From Paludibacteraceae bacterium (lineage in GTDB: Bacteria > Bacteroidota > Bacteroidia > Bacteroidales > Paludibacteraceae), in contig JAFSTB010000020.1 in NCBI GenBank assembly GCA_017450685.1, forward strand, positions 29,171-93,170: DNA of 64,000 nucleotides. The letters run 5' to 3'. The notes under the pieces were generated by a model. The model did no database searches and was not told where the DNA came from. It saw only the letters and a program-made list of their open reading frames with translations. Both the position numbers and the translations under genes were made by a program. Below are positions 42,687 to 50,569 of the stretch, one piece after another. Positions within the stretch are counted from its first letter, which is position 1. Every line of letters begins with the position of its first letter.

Positions 42687-43919
42687 TCAGTGAAAGAATA
42701 GGTAGCCTAATAGTATGGCAGAGAGTAGTCCGGCGAAGTCAGCAATGAGTGAGCATACGACGGCATATCTGATGTTTTTTATATTAACGCTGCCGAAATA
42801 GACGGCAAGGATGTAGAAAGTGGTGTCGGTAGAGCCTTGCACGATGCTCACCACGCGCCCCACAAAACTGTCGGCTCCGTACTGTACCATAGCGTCCACC
42901 ATCATTCCTCTTGCTCCGCTACCGCTGAGCGGTCGCATCAGTGCGGTTGGCAGAGCAGGCACAAAATCGGTATTGAGTCCTATCAGTGAGAAGCACCAAC
43001 CGATGCCGCTTACCATATAGTCCATAGCCCCTGAGGCGCGGAACATGCCTACCGCCACGAGTATGGCGATGAGGTAGGGTATGATACCCACGGCTGTTTG
43101 GAAGCCGCCTTTGGCCCCGTCAATAAAGGCATCATAGACATTGATTTTCTTTCTCATGCCAGCCGCAATGAACCAACCGATAACGCCGAGCAACAAGATG
43201 GCAGCGCCGGCACCTGACCAACGGCTGACGGTATCCTGTGGGAAGTGCATAGCAGCCCATATAAGCAGTGCCACTACGGCTGTTATACCACCTAAGGTGC
43301 CGAGAATAACCTTATCCCACAGACGTATCTTCTGTGCTATAGCCACACTGATTAGTCCTGCCATCGCCGCAAAATAGGTGGAGAGCAAGATGGGTAGAAA
43401 GACATCGGCGGGATTGGCTGCACCCATTTGTGCGCGATAGGTCATAATGCTGACAGGCACAAAGGTCAGACCGCTGGTAACCAACACCATAAACATTATC
43501 ATTGGGTTGCTGGCTGTCTGTTTGTCGCTATTAGTCTCTTGCATCTCTCTCATAGCCTGCAAGCCTAACGGTGTGGCGGCGTTGTCGATACCGAGCATGG
43601 TGGCTGAGAGGTTCATCAGCATAGAGCCGAAAGCCGGATGTCCTTTGGGCAGGTCGGGGAAGAGACGTGTGAAGAATGGACTGACGGCTTTGGACATACG
43701 GCTGACCACACCACCTTCTTCGCCTATCTTCATTATGCCCATCCATAGACTGAGAACGCCGGTCAAGCCGATGGATATCTCAAAACCGTTCTTGGCACTG
43801 CTGAAGGTGGAGTTAAGCACGTCACTCAGGCAGTCGGCATTGCCCGATACCAAACCTTGCACTACTGCCACTAAGATAGCCAGTAGTACCAGGGCTATCC
43901 ATATATAATTGAGGATCAT
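42687..43919 (-). CDS. Fused SpmA/SpmB-type nucleoside-recognition (gate domain) membrane protein
   Basis: 410 aa, strongly hydrophobic. The first half has FEISIGLTGVLSLWMGIMKIGEEGG and SPFFTRLFPDLPKGHPAFGSML, a signature of SpmA; the second half has FIDGAKGGFQTAVGIIPYLIAILVAVGMFRASGAMD and ALMRPLSGSGARGMMVD, as in SpmB. The two are separate genes in Firmicutes and one chain in Bacteroidetes. Role outside sporulation is unknown; a transporter-like function is suggested by the gate domain. It is the last gene of a minus-strand run after DUF4270. Confidence 0.9.
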   Translation of the reverse strand: MILNYIWIALVLLAILVAVVQGLVSGNADCLSDVLNSTFSSAKNGFEISIGLTGVLSLWMGIMKIGEEGGVVSRMSKAVSPFFTRLFPDLPKGHPAFGSMLMNLSATMLGIDNAATPLGLQAMREMQETNSDKQTASNPMIMFMVLVTSGLTFVPVSIMTYRAQMGAANPADVFLPILLSTYFAAMAGLISVAIAQKIRLWDKVILGTLGGITAVVALLIWAAMHFPQDTVSRWSGAGAAILLLGVIGWFIAAGMRKKINVYDAFIDGAKGGFQTAVGIIPYLIAILVAVGMFRASGAMDYMVSGIGWCFSLIGLNTDFVPALPTALMRPLSGSGARGMMVDAMVQYGADSFVGRVVSIVQGSTDTTFYILAVYFGSVNIKNIRYAVVCSLIADFAGLLSAILLGYLFFH

Positions 43920-43946
43920 ACGTTTGACTTTTCTTTATGTGGTTGC

Positions 43947-45392
43947 CTATTCCTCACCTATATAGGTATTGGTGAAGCCGCTATAGATGATTTCTATGTC
44001 CAATGGTGTTGATTGGTTTCTTGTGCTCATTATCTTTGTTGCCGTCACTGCCTGTTTCATTCTTATCAATGAGACGTACGAGCCGGTAGAGGCTGATGCG
44101 TATGTCACATCGACGGGTAGCAGTAGCATACGTAGTGTGTCGGCTGCTTCTGTTCCGAGTCGCAACTGACGGGTGAGGATAGTGGAAAGGTCGAAGTCGT
44201 AGTAGGAGTTGTAGGTCTGCGTGGAGGAGTTATAGACGGTGGTAAGAGTAGCCAGTTTGGCGACGGTGTCTGCCGGTAACTGGTTCTTTTTGAAGACGTT
44301 GTCGAACTCTCTCTCTTGCAGCAGCAGCATAGTGGAAGCCGGTGCGGCATAGTTGTCGTCCTTGCTCTTAGTGCTGGTGCCGTTGAGAACGTCTAATCTC
44401 AGACGCGCATAGTTGATATATGTGCTTTTGCGGTGTGACACACCATTGTCGATATCTTCCAGCACTTGTCGCATTGGTATTTTTATTAAGGTGTACGCGT
44501 GCGCGGGAGAGAGGATATAATTGACGGCAGTATCTTTCTCCAGATTGGTGTAGGTCGTACTACGGTCTTGCCATTCATATCGTGCTGCTTGTCTCACTTC
44601 GCTGTTGGCATACAGCACTTTATTGTCGTTCATGGTATGTGTCACGCCATCGCTTGTTTGGTAGGTATAGTGATAATGAACGGTGAGGCATAGACTATTG
44701 ACATACAATGCCACGGAAGCACCGTAAGTGGAGGTTATATATAGTCCCGGAAAATGCTTATTGAAAGTGTTTTGTGAGTCGTAACTTTGCAATTGGAAGA
44801 GGTAGTTAGCCCATTTGTCGCTCAGTCGTGCTCTTACGTAAGGTTGGTAGGCTGAGTAGGTGGCTGAGTAGAACGAGTCGGTGGGACTGGAAGCCACCAC
44901 CACTCTGTCGCTATTGAGTACGCGCAGGCTGTCGTTGAGTGAGCAGAACTGCGTTATATCCACGTCGGTAGGATAGATAGAGTCGAAGCGCAGAGGCTCG
45001 CCGTCTAACATATAGGCTCGTATGCCTAAGGGTGACTGACCGTCGCCGTACCACGAGCGGTAGTAGAGGTAGAGGCATACGGAGTCCAAGACTGAGTTGT
45101 CGGGGTATTGCCATCCTTCGGGGCAGGCGAACTGTGTGAGCATGTCGGCTTTGAGAGTACCATAGTCGTTGGTGTGGCACTCACCCAAAAGGAATGAGTC
45201 GGGTTGCGTATATATAGGCACTGCTTCCCAAAGCAGTGTGGAGATGTTGCTTACGGTGTCGGAGCGGACGATGACATCTTCGCCTTCGAGCAGGGCTGAA
45301 CTGCCTGCGCGGGTGACATCATCTTTGCATCCGCTAACGAGCAGTGCCAGTAAGCAGACTGTTGTAAAAATCAAGATATTCTTGTGGTTCAT
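43947..45392 (-). CDS. DUF4270 lipoprotein
   Basis: I use the ATG at 45392 (MNHKNILIFTTVC) rather than the one 9 bp upstream. About 481 aa. Lipobox LLALLVSGC near residue 21. VDSVCLYLYYRSWYGD and YNSYYDFDLSTILTRQLR match the DUF4270 family, abundant in Bacteroidetes and lacking a known function; several long beta-rich stretches suggest an outer-surface protein. The start lies 58 bp inside the upstream GT5-like gene in another frame, so the two are tightly linked, an arrangement that is conserved in many Bacteroidetes. Confidence 0.85.
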   Translation of the reverse strand: MNHKNILIFTTVCLLALLVSGCKDDVTRAGSSALLEGEDVIVRSDTVSNISTLLWEAVPIYTQPDSFLLGECHTNDYGTLKADMLTQFACPEGWQYPDNSVLDSVCLYLYYRSWYGDGQSPLGIRAYMLDGEPLRFDSIYPTDVDITQFCSLNDSLRVLNSDRVVVASSPTDSFYSATYSAYQPYVRARLSDKWANYLFQLQSYDSQNTFNKHFPGLYITSTYGASVALYVNSLCLTVHYHYTYQTSDGVTHTMNDNKVLYANSEVRQAARYEWQDRSTTYTNLEKDTAVNYILSPAHAYTLIKIPMRQVLEDIDNGVSHRKSTYINYARLRLDVLNGTSTKSKDDNYAAPASTMLLLQEREFDNVFKKNQLPADTVAKLATLTTVYNSSTQTYNSYYDFDLSTILTRQLRLGTEAADTLRMLLLPVDVTYASASTGSYVSLIRMKQAVTATKIMSTRNQSTPLDIEIIYSGFTNTYIGEE

Positions 45393-46161
45393 TGTTACCA
45401 TATTTCAGTATCGGTTTATTGCTTGTTTCGGCGTAGTTGAAGACGCGTGGGTTGATATCAGGTGCTGACATGACGATAGCGTCGGCGTGGTCGATAGCCA
45501 GTCGCATCAACTCTTCGTATCCGACGGGGAAGCCGGCTATGGAGCGCACATCGTTCTTGCGAACGCCACTCACCATCAGTTTCTGTGAGAACTTTGTGCT
45601 GAAAGGTGTTTGATAGGTGTTGTTGTCGATGGAGAGCACCACTTTTGATTTGGCGAAGAAAGGTGTGTCTGAGTAGGCTTTCTTCACATAGATAGGTGCT
45701 AAGGCGGACATCCAGCCCGAGCAGTGTACTATGCTTGGTGTCCATCTTAGTTTGCGCACTGTCTCCAATACGCTGCGCGGGAAGAAGATGGAGCGCACAT
45801 CATTGTCGGCATACTCGTTGCCGTCAGCGTCGAGGGTTATACCTTTGCGGTGGTTGAACAAGTCCTCGTTGTCCATAAAATAGATCTGTATGTGTGCCGA
45901 CTGTATGCTTGCCACTTTGACTATGAGCGGGTGGTCGGTATCGTCGATTATGAGGTTCAGTCCGGACAGACGAATCACTTCGTGCAGTTGGTTGCGTCGT
46001 TCGTTCACGTCTCCGAACTTAGGCATGAACGTGCGCGTATCGTAGCCGTGCGCTTGAAAGAACTCGGGCAACTGACGGTTTAACACTCTGATGGGGGTCT
46101 CTTGCGCAAGGTATGGGTATATCTCTTGCGAAAGGAATAAAATACGGTTCGGCTCGTTCAT
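45334..46161 (-). CDS. Glycogen/starch synthase N-terminal-like protein (GT5-N only)
   Basis: 275 aa, about half the length of a full glycogen synthase. The start MNEPNRILFLSQEIYPYL and PEFFQAHGYDTRTFMPKFG correspond to the N-terminal Rossmann lobe (ADP-glucose synthases open KILFVSSEVAPF). VHCSGWMSALAPIYVKKAY matches the conserved HxHDWxxAL region with changes (Ser for Asp). The C-terminal nucleotide-binding lobe is missing altogether. So it is probably not an active glycogen synthase; a regulatory or scaffold function is possible. It overlaps DUF4270 by 58 bp. Confidence 0.82.
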   Translation of the reverse strand: MNEPNRILFLSQEIYPYLAQETPIRVLNRQLPEFFQAHGYDTRTFMPKFGDVNERRNQLHEVIRLSGLNLIIDDTDHPLIVKVASIQSAHIQIYFMDNEDLFNHRKGITLDADGNEYADNDVRSIFFPRSVLETVRKLRWTPSIVHCSGWMSALAPIYVKKAYSDTPFFAKSKVVLSIDNNTYQTPFSTKFSQKLMVSGVRKNDVRSIAGFPVGYEELMRLAIDHADAIVMSAPDINPRVFNYAETSNKPILKYGNNEPQEYLDFYNSLLTGTAR

Positions 46162-46228
46162 ATCTGTTAATGATTATAAGGTTAAGGGAATGTCTGCATA
46201 TTCCCGCTAAATAAAGTTTCTCTATTCC

Positions 46229-46289
46229 ACTCACCACTCTCCATTTCCCACTTAAAAACTTCTCTCAACTCTCAACTCTCCACTCTCAA
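46229..46289. repeat. CAACTCT-type microsatellite
   Basis: A degenerate run of CTCAACT/CTCCACT heptamers fills the gap between the GT5-like gene and the flavin oxidoreductase stop. A similar run lies between nusA and infB (50504-50567). The rest of this gap (46162-46228) holds nothing I recognise. Confidence 0.8.
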
Positions 46290-47546
46290 CTAATGAACTT
46301 CTTTCAACTCCAACTTCTGTATTTCTTTCATCAGGTTTTGTGGTATTTTTTCTCCGTCTCTGAGGGTGCAGTGGTGGCATTTCATATCTATGGTGTACAT
46401 ACGTCCCACGCAGTAGTTCGATCTGCCGCATCCGGCGTGGTAGTGCGGGTCGGCTTCAACGTGTTTGACGAAGTCAGGGTCTTTGATTAGCACGTGTGCC
46501 ATTTGGAAGAGCGGGAATCCTTCGTCCATTATCTGTTGGCAGTTGTCGCCTGACTGCACTCCGCCTACATAGATAAGAGGTACGTCGGTTATCTCTTGCT
46601 GAAAGCGTTTGGCTTTGTCCATAAAGTACAGTTCGTGGAAGGGCTGTGTTGGCATCATCAGTGGTCCCACACCGGGCAGGTGCAGTGCTGCTTTGAGCCA
46701 CCAGAACGATTTCATCGGCATATAGTGAGCCAGTGTCTTGACGGGCATAGCACCGCCTAAGATGGTCATAGGTGAGGCACTGACCGTTCCGCCTGAGAGC
46801 ACTATGCCGTGAACTTTATGTTTGGCTATCTCTTTGGCAACGCGAACACCCTCTTCTATGTCTATGCCGCGTCGGCAGTCGTCCCACATATTGGTTTTGA
46901 CTACCACCGCCATATCATCTTTGGCATGGAGCATTACCTCGTCCAGCACCTCGTTGAGGAAGCGCACGCGGTTCTCGAATGAGCCTCCGTACTCGTCGCG
47001 ACGGCGGTTGGTGCGGGGTGAGATGAATTGTGAGATGAGGTAAGCATGACCTGCATGTATCTCCACGCAGTCGAATCCTGCTTCACGGCAGAAGTCCACC
47101 GCCTCACCAAATTTCTTAGCCATTCGGTGTATCTCGTCCACTCGCATACGGCGGTGTAGAGTGGGGGAGTAGAGGTTCAGCCCGTTGGAAGCGCTGATGG
47201 GGAAACAGTGACAGGTGTAGAAGTGCGTCATATTGCCGCAGTGCCCTAACTGTATGGATGCTTTGGCGCCTTCGGCGTGTATGGCATCGGTCAGTTGTTT
47301 AAGGTCGGGCAGTATCTCGTCGCGCACATACAGTTGTCCGTCGAACGACACACCGCTTTGATCCACAGCGCAGTATGCCACGGTGGTCATACCCACGCCG
47401 CCACGAGCCACCGACACGTGATAGTCTTGCAATTGTTTTGAGGGGCGATTGCCCGGACACATATTCTCGAAGGCAGCCGAACGAATGAAGCGGTTGCGAA
47501 GGGTGACAGGCCCTAATTGATATGGGGTAAATAAAGGTGAAGCCAT
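46290..47546 (-). CDS. NADH:flavin oxidoreductase (Old Yellow Enzyme family)
   Basis: 418 aa. The FMN-binding barrel opens with LFTPYQLGPVTLRNRFIRSA. QLGHCGNMT, VEIHAGHAYLISQFISPRTN with RRDEYGGSFENRVRF (key parts HAGHAYLI, EYGGSFENR) and IYVGGVQSGD are the family motifs. The C-terminus has a Cys group (HAGCGRSNYCV, KCHHC) resembling the iron-sulfur ligands of the bile-acid and enoate reductase branch, though shorter than in those proteins. Likely a cytoplasmic ene-reductase; substrate unknown. The next gene upstream, a steroid-reductase-like membrane protein, may be functionally related. Confidence 0.9.
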   Translation of the reverse strand: MASPLFTPYQLGPVTLRNRFIRSAAFENMCPGNRPSKQLQDYHVSVARGGVGMTTVAYCAVDQSGVSFDGQLYVRDEILPDLKQLTDAIHAEGAKASIQLGHCGNMTHFYTCHCFPISASNGLNLYSPTLHRRMRVDEIHRMAKKFGEAVDFCREAGFDCVEIHAGHAYLISQFISPRTNRRRDEYGGSFENRVRFLNEVLDEVMLHAKDDMAVVVKTNMWDDCRRGIDIEEGVRVAKEIAKHKVHGIVLSGGTVSASPMTILGGAMPVKTLAHYMPMKSFWWLKAALHLPGVGPLMMPTQPFHELYFMDKAKRFQQEITDVPLIYVGGVQSGDNCQQIMDEGFPLFQMAHVLIKDPDFVKHVEADPHYHAGCGRSNYCVGRMYTIDMKCHHCTLRDGEKIPQNLMKEIQKLELKEVH

Positions 47547-47622
47547 AGTTGTGTGTTTTAGGGAATGGTTGTCATTTCCCTTTGAATATGAACAAGGTTT
47601 AATTTCTCAGTATAAACGGTTT

Positions 47623-48402
47623 TCAATATATAAAGGGGAAGACACGTTTCAGATGCGGACTGAAGTCTTTTGGGAATTCTTGTTTATATTTATTGTATAT
47701 AGAGTTGGCTCTTGGTATAAGGTTGCAGCATGTGAACCAGAAGAATACCAGTCCTGCCCATGAGAAAGTGAGTAGAGCCCAACCTGCCCATTCGGTTATC
47801 TCGCCAAAGTAGTTGGCACTGGTGACGAAGCGGTATAAGCCTTTTTTCGGCATATAGTGATTAGTGTCACCGGGTTGTCGAAGGTGACGGATGACGTAGT
47901 CGGAATGAACGTTAATGAGCCATCCTATGACAAAGAGCACTGTTCCCAACACGAACTGCCACGAGGTGAGCCATTGCGATGAATAAGGCTGATAGACAGG
48001 TGCTAAATGGAAGAGCCAATAGCCCTGCAAATAGCCGTTAAGCAAGTTCCACAGCACTGATAGCAACATTATTACTATCGGCATCTTCGAGTCACCTTTG
48101 AGCAGGTATGGGAAGATGAACGACCGCTGGAAATAGTGCCATTGGAAGATAAAAAAGAAGATGAAATACGGCACTTGAAACCTCACTTCCGATGTGCCCC
48201 ACAGATAGAGCATAACTAAAAACACCGGCACTTCCATTAAGAACCAACCCACTTTGTTGTTGATGGCAGGTCCCCACTTATCGCTACGCATCTTGCCGTA
48301 ACCGGCATCCACGAAATACAATGATACGAACACTACAAATCCCAGTAGCGAAACGATAAAACAGACATTATAAAAAAGTTCCAATGAGTATGCTTGTTCC
48401 AT
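47623..48402 (-). CDS. Steroid 5-alpha-reductase-like membrane protein (DUF1295 type)
   Basis: 259 aa with about six membrane segments. The C-terminal region GLYRFVTSANYFGEITEWAGWALL followed by NLIPRANSIYNKYKQEFPKDF carries the conserved NYxGE(I)xEW and the C-terminal pattern of 3-oxo-5-alpha-steroid 4-dehydrogenases and related isoprenylcysteine-methyltransferase-like proteins. Role: reduction of a lipid or steroid double bond is plausible; substrate unknown. It has its own promoter and is followed 76 bp later by the flavin oxidoreductase. Confidence 0.88.
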   Translation of the reverse strand: MEQAYSLELFYNVCFIVSLLGFVVFVSLYFVDAGYGKMRSDKWGPAINNKVGWFLMEVPVFLVMLYLWGTSEVRFQVPYFIFFFIFQWHYFQRSFIFPYLLKGDSKMPIVIMLLSVLWNLLNGYLQGYWLFHLAPVYQPYSSQWLTSWQFVLGTVLFVIGWLINVHSDYVIRHLRQPGDTNHYMPKKGLYRFVTSANYFGEITEWAGWALLTFSWAGLVFFWFTCCNLIPRANSIYNKYKQEFPKDFSPHLKRVFPFIY

Positions 48403-48457
48403 AAAAAGAAATTTTGGATAAATAACGGCGTGACGTATATTTCACGCAAATTCGGCT

Positions 48458-48489
48458 CAAAGGTATTGAAAATAGTTTAATTGAGCAAG
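48458..48489 (-). promoter_or_regulatory. Promoter of the steroid-reductase-like gene
   Basis: On the minus strand TACCTTTG lies at 48465-48458 with a CTTG element (48489-48486) 20 bp upstream. Confidence 0.65.
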
Positions 48490-48575
48490 CATTTAAGCAA
48501 AATTTATCTTTTTTTCTTCGTATAAGCCGTTTTTTTACACATATTTGTATAAAAACCATTGTTTTTGCCAATAAA

Positions 48576-48607
48576 TTTGCGCAATCGAAAAATAGGTAGT
48601 ACCTTTG
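48576..48607 (+). promoter_or_regulatory. Promoter of rimP-nusA-infB
   Basis: TTTG at 48576-48579, a 20-bp spacer and TACCTTTG at 48600-48607. The leader to rimP is about 150 nt and contains the short repeats at 48661-48749. Confidence 0.85.
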
Positions 48608-48660
48608 CAGCGGATTATGTGGGATGGAGAGATGTGGGGAGCCCCTGCGGGTTCCCGTAT

Positions 48661-48749
48661 TTGTATAAGAGGGGTGTCCGATTTTGTGTAAGATTAGATT
48701 CTGTATAAGAAAAGTGTCTGACTATTATAAAAAGTGTCTGATTATTATA
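48661..48749 (+). repeat. Short repeats in the rimP leader
   Basis: TGTATAAGA(GGG/AAA)GTGTC recurs at 48662 and 48703. AAGTGTCTGA(C/T)TATTATAA recurs at about 48712 and 48732 with a 20-bp period. The repeats end about 10 bp before the chosen rimP start. Confidence 0.7.
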
Positions 48750-48760
48750 AACCGAAAGAT

Positions 48761-49219
48761 ATGATTACCGTAGAGCAAGTAAAAGAGTGGGTGAATACCT
48801 ATCTTGCCGGCACTGACTATCAGTTGCAGACCGTGGAGATCGACGCGGAGAACAATATCCTTGTGGAGATTGACCGTATGGGTATGGTGGATGTGGACTA
48901 CTGTGCCGAACTGAACAGATATCTGTTCGAGAAGCTGGGTGACGAGAATTATGCCATCGAAGTAGGCAGCGTCAGTCTCACCGCACCTTTCCGCTCACGT
49001 TTGCAGTATGATAAGAACGTGGGGCATAGGGTGGAAGTGCTCACTGCCGACGGACAGAAATTGCGCGGATTGCTCGTCAGTGCCGATGATGACACCTTTG
49101 CCGTGGATGTGGAGCAGATGGTGGCTGTGGAAGGCAAAAAACGCAAACAGAAACAAATAGTAACACTCACCTTCCCGTATAACGGCGTTAAACAGGTGAG
49201 ATATGACCTTAAAATATAG
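48761..49219 (+). CDS. rimP: Ribosome maturation factor RimP
   Basis: 152 aa from the ATG at 48761 (MITVEQVKEWVNTYL); an upstream GTG at 48734 lies inside the leader repeats. The N-terminal domain has VEIDAENNILVEID and MVDVDYCAELNRYL; EVGSVSLTAPFRSRLQY corresponds to the conserved E-V-S-S-P-G-(L)-x-R-P-L motif in its Bacteroidetes form. The C-terminal Sm-like domain follows. RimP aids 30S subunit maturation. The order rimP-nusA-infB is one of the most conserved operons in bacteria. Confidence 0.92.
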   Translation: MITVEQVKEWVNTYLAGTDYQLQTVEIDAENNILVEIDRMGMVDVDYCAELNRYLFEKLGDENYAIEVGSVSLTAPFRSRLQYDKNVGHRVEVLTADGQKLRGLLVSADDDTFAVDVEQMVAVEGKKRKQKQIVTLTFPYNGVKQVRYDLKI

Positions 49220-49245
49220 TATGAAAACAAATAAATACAACATAA

Positions 49246-50499
49246 ATGGCTACAAAACAGAACACTGTCAATCTCATTGACATCTTTTCCGAGTTTAAGG
49301 AGTTCAAGAAAATCGACCGTCAGACTTTTATTAACGTTCTTGAAGATTCGTTCCGTAACGTTATTGCCAAGATGTACGGTTCGGACGCAAACTACGATGT
49401 TATCATCAACCCCGACAAAGGTGATTTGGAGATCTATCGCAACCGCCTTGTTATGGAAGATGATGATGTGGCAAACCCTGAGACACAGATCTCTCTGAGC
49501 GAGGCACGCGCCATCGACGACGAGGCTGAAGTGGGAGAAGAGATAACCGACAAAGTGGAGTTCGCTTCTTTCGGCAGACGTATGATACTCAACCTCCGTC
49601 AGACCCTGGCTTCCAAGATCTTGGAGTTGCAAAAAGAGAACCTCTATCTGCGCTATTCGGAGATGCTCGGTCAGGTGGTGAGCGGCGAACTGTATCAGGT
49701 GTGGAAGAAAGAGATGTTGCTCCTCGACGAGGACGGCAACGAACTGTATCTGCCCAAACAGAACCAGATACCCACCGACTTCTATCGCAAGGGTGACACC
49801 GTTCGCGCCGTGGTGGTGCAAGTGGATAACAAAAACCAAAACCCGAAGATCATCCTCAGTCGCACCTCTCCGCTCTTTCTGCAACGCCTCTTCGAACAAG
49901 AAGTGCCTGAGGTTCACGACGGACTGATAGCAATAAAGAACATAGCACGTATTCCGGGTGAAAGAGCCAAAGTGGCAGTTGAGAGTTTTGATGACCGTAT
50001 CGACCCCGTAGGCGCTTGCGTAGGTATAAAAGGTGCACGTATCCATGGTATAGTGCGCGAACTCAGAAACGAGAACATCGATGTTATCAATTACACACCG
50101 AACATCAACCTCTATATTCAGCGTGCACTGGCTCCTGCCAAAATATCGTCGATGAACATCAACGAAGAGGAGAAAAAAGCAGAGGTCTATCTCAAACCCG
50201 ATGAGGTCAGCCTTGCCATTGGTAAAGGCGGTTTCAACATCCGCTTGGCAAGTATGCTCACAGGCTATCAGATTGACGTTTATCGCGAGATGGACGAAGA
50301 AGACTCAGAAGATATCTATCTGGATGAGTTCAACGATGAAATCGATCAATGGATAATAGATGCTCTCAAAGGTATAGGTCTCGACACTGCTAAGTCTGTC
50401 CTCGCCTTGAGCAAAGAAGAACTGAAGAGTCGTATCGACCTTGAAGATGAGACGATAGACGATGTATATAATATCCTCTCGGCTGAGTTTGAAGAGTAA
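49246..50499 (+). CDS. nusA: Transcription termination/antitermination protein NusA
   Basis: 417 aa. N-terminal RNA-polymerase-binding domain (about residues 1-125), S1 domain, then two KH domains: DRIDPVGACVGIKGARIHGIV and DEVSLAIGKGGFNIRLASMLTGY (key parts GACVGIKG, AIGKGGFN). The C-terminus is short and acidic, with none of the extra repeats of E. coli NusA. It binds RNA polymerase and nascent RNA to modulate pausing and termination. Located 26 bp after rimP. Confidence 0.95.
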   Translation: MATKQNTVNLIDIFSEFKEFKKIDRQTFINVLEDSFRNVIAKMYGSDANYDVIINPDKGDLEIYRNRLVMEDDDVANPETQISLSEARAIDDEAEVGEEITDKVEFASFGRRMILNLRQTLASKILELQKENLYLRYSEMLGQVVSGELYQVWKKEMLLLDEDGNELYLPKQNQIPTDFYRKGDTVRAVVVQVDNKNQNPKIILSRTSPLFLQRLFEQEVPEVHDGLIAIKNIARIPGERAKVAVESFDDRIDPVGACVGIKGARIHGIVRELRNENIDVINYTPNINLYIQRALAPAKISSMNINEEEKKAEVYLKPDEVSLAIGKGGFNIRLASMLTGYQIDVYREMDEEDSEDIYLDEFNDEIDQWIIDALKGIGLDTAKSVLALSKEELKSRIDLEDETIDDVYNILSAEFEE

Positions 50500-50503
50500 A
50501 AAA

Positions 50504-50567
50504 ACTCTCAACTCTCCAACTTCTCTCAACTCTAAACTCTCAACTCTAAACTAAAAAACTCAACTCA
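50504..50567 (+). repeat. CAACTCT-type microsatellite between nusA and infB
   Basis: Degenerate heptamers (CTCAACT, CTCCAAC, CTAAACT) fill the whole intergenic gap up to the infB start codon. The same motif is found at 46229-46289. Confidence 0.85.
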
Positions 50568-50569
50568 TC

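Noticed and set aside
42570-42690. Minus-strand reading frame of about 40 residues (LSTPLFHRLPLGQLVAYALSD) just past the SpmAB stop
   Set aside because: No start codon and no homologue that I recognise; it could be a decayed 3' extension, but chance is as likely.
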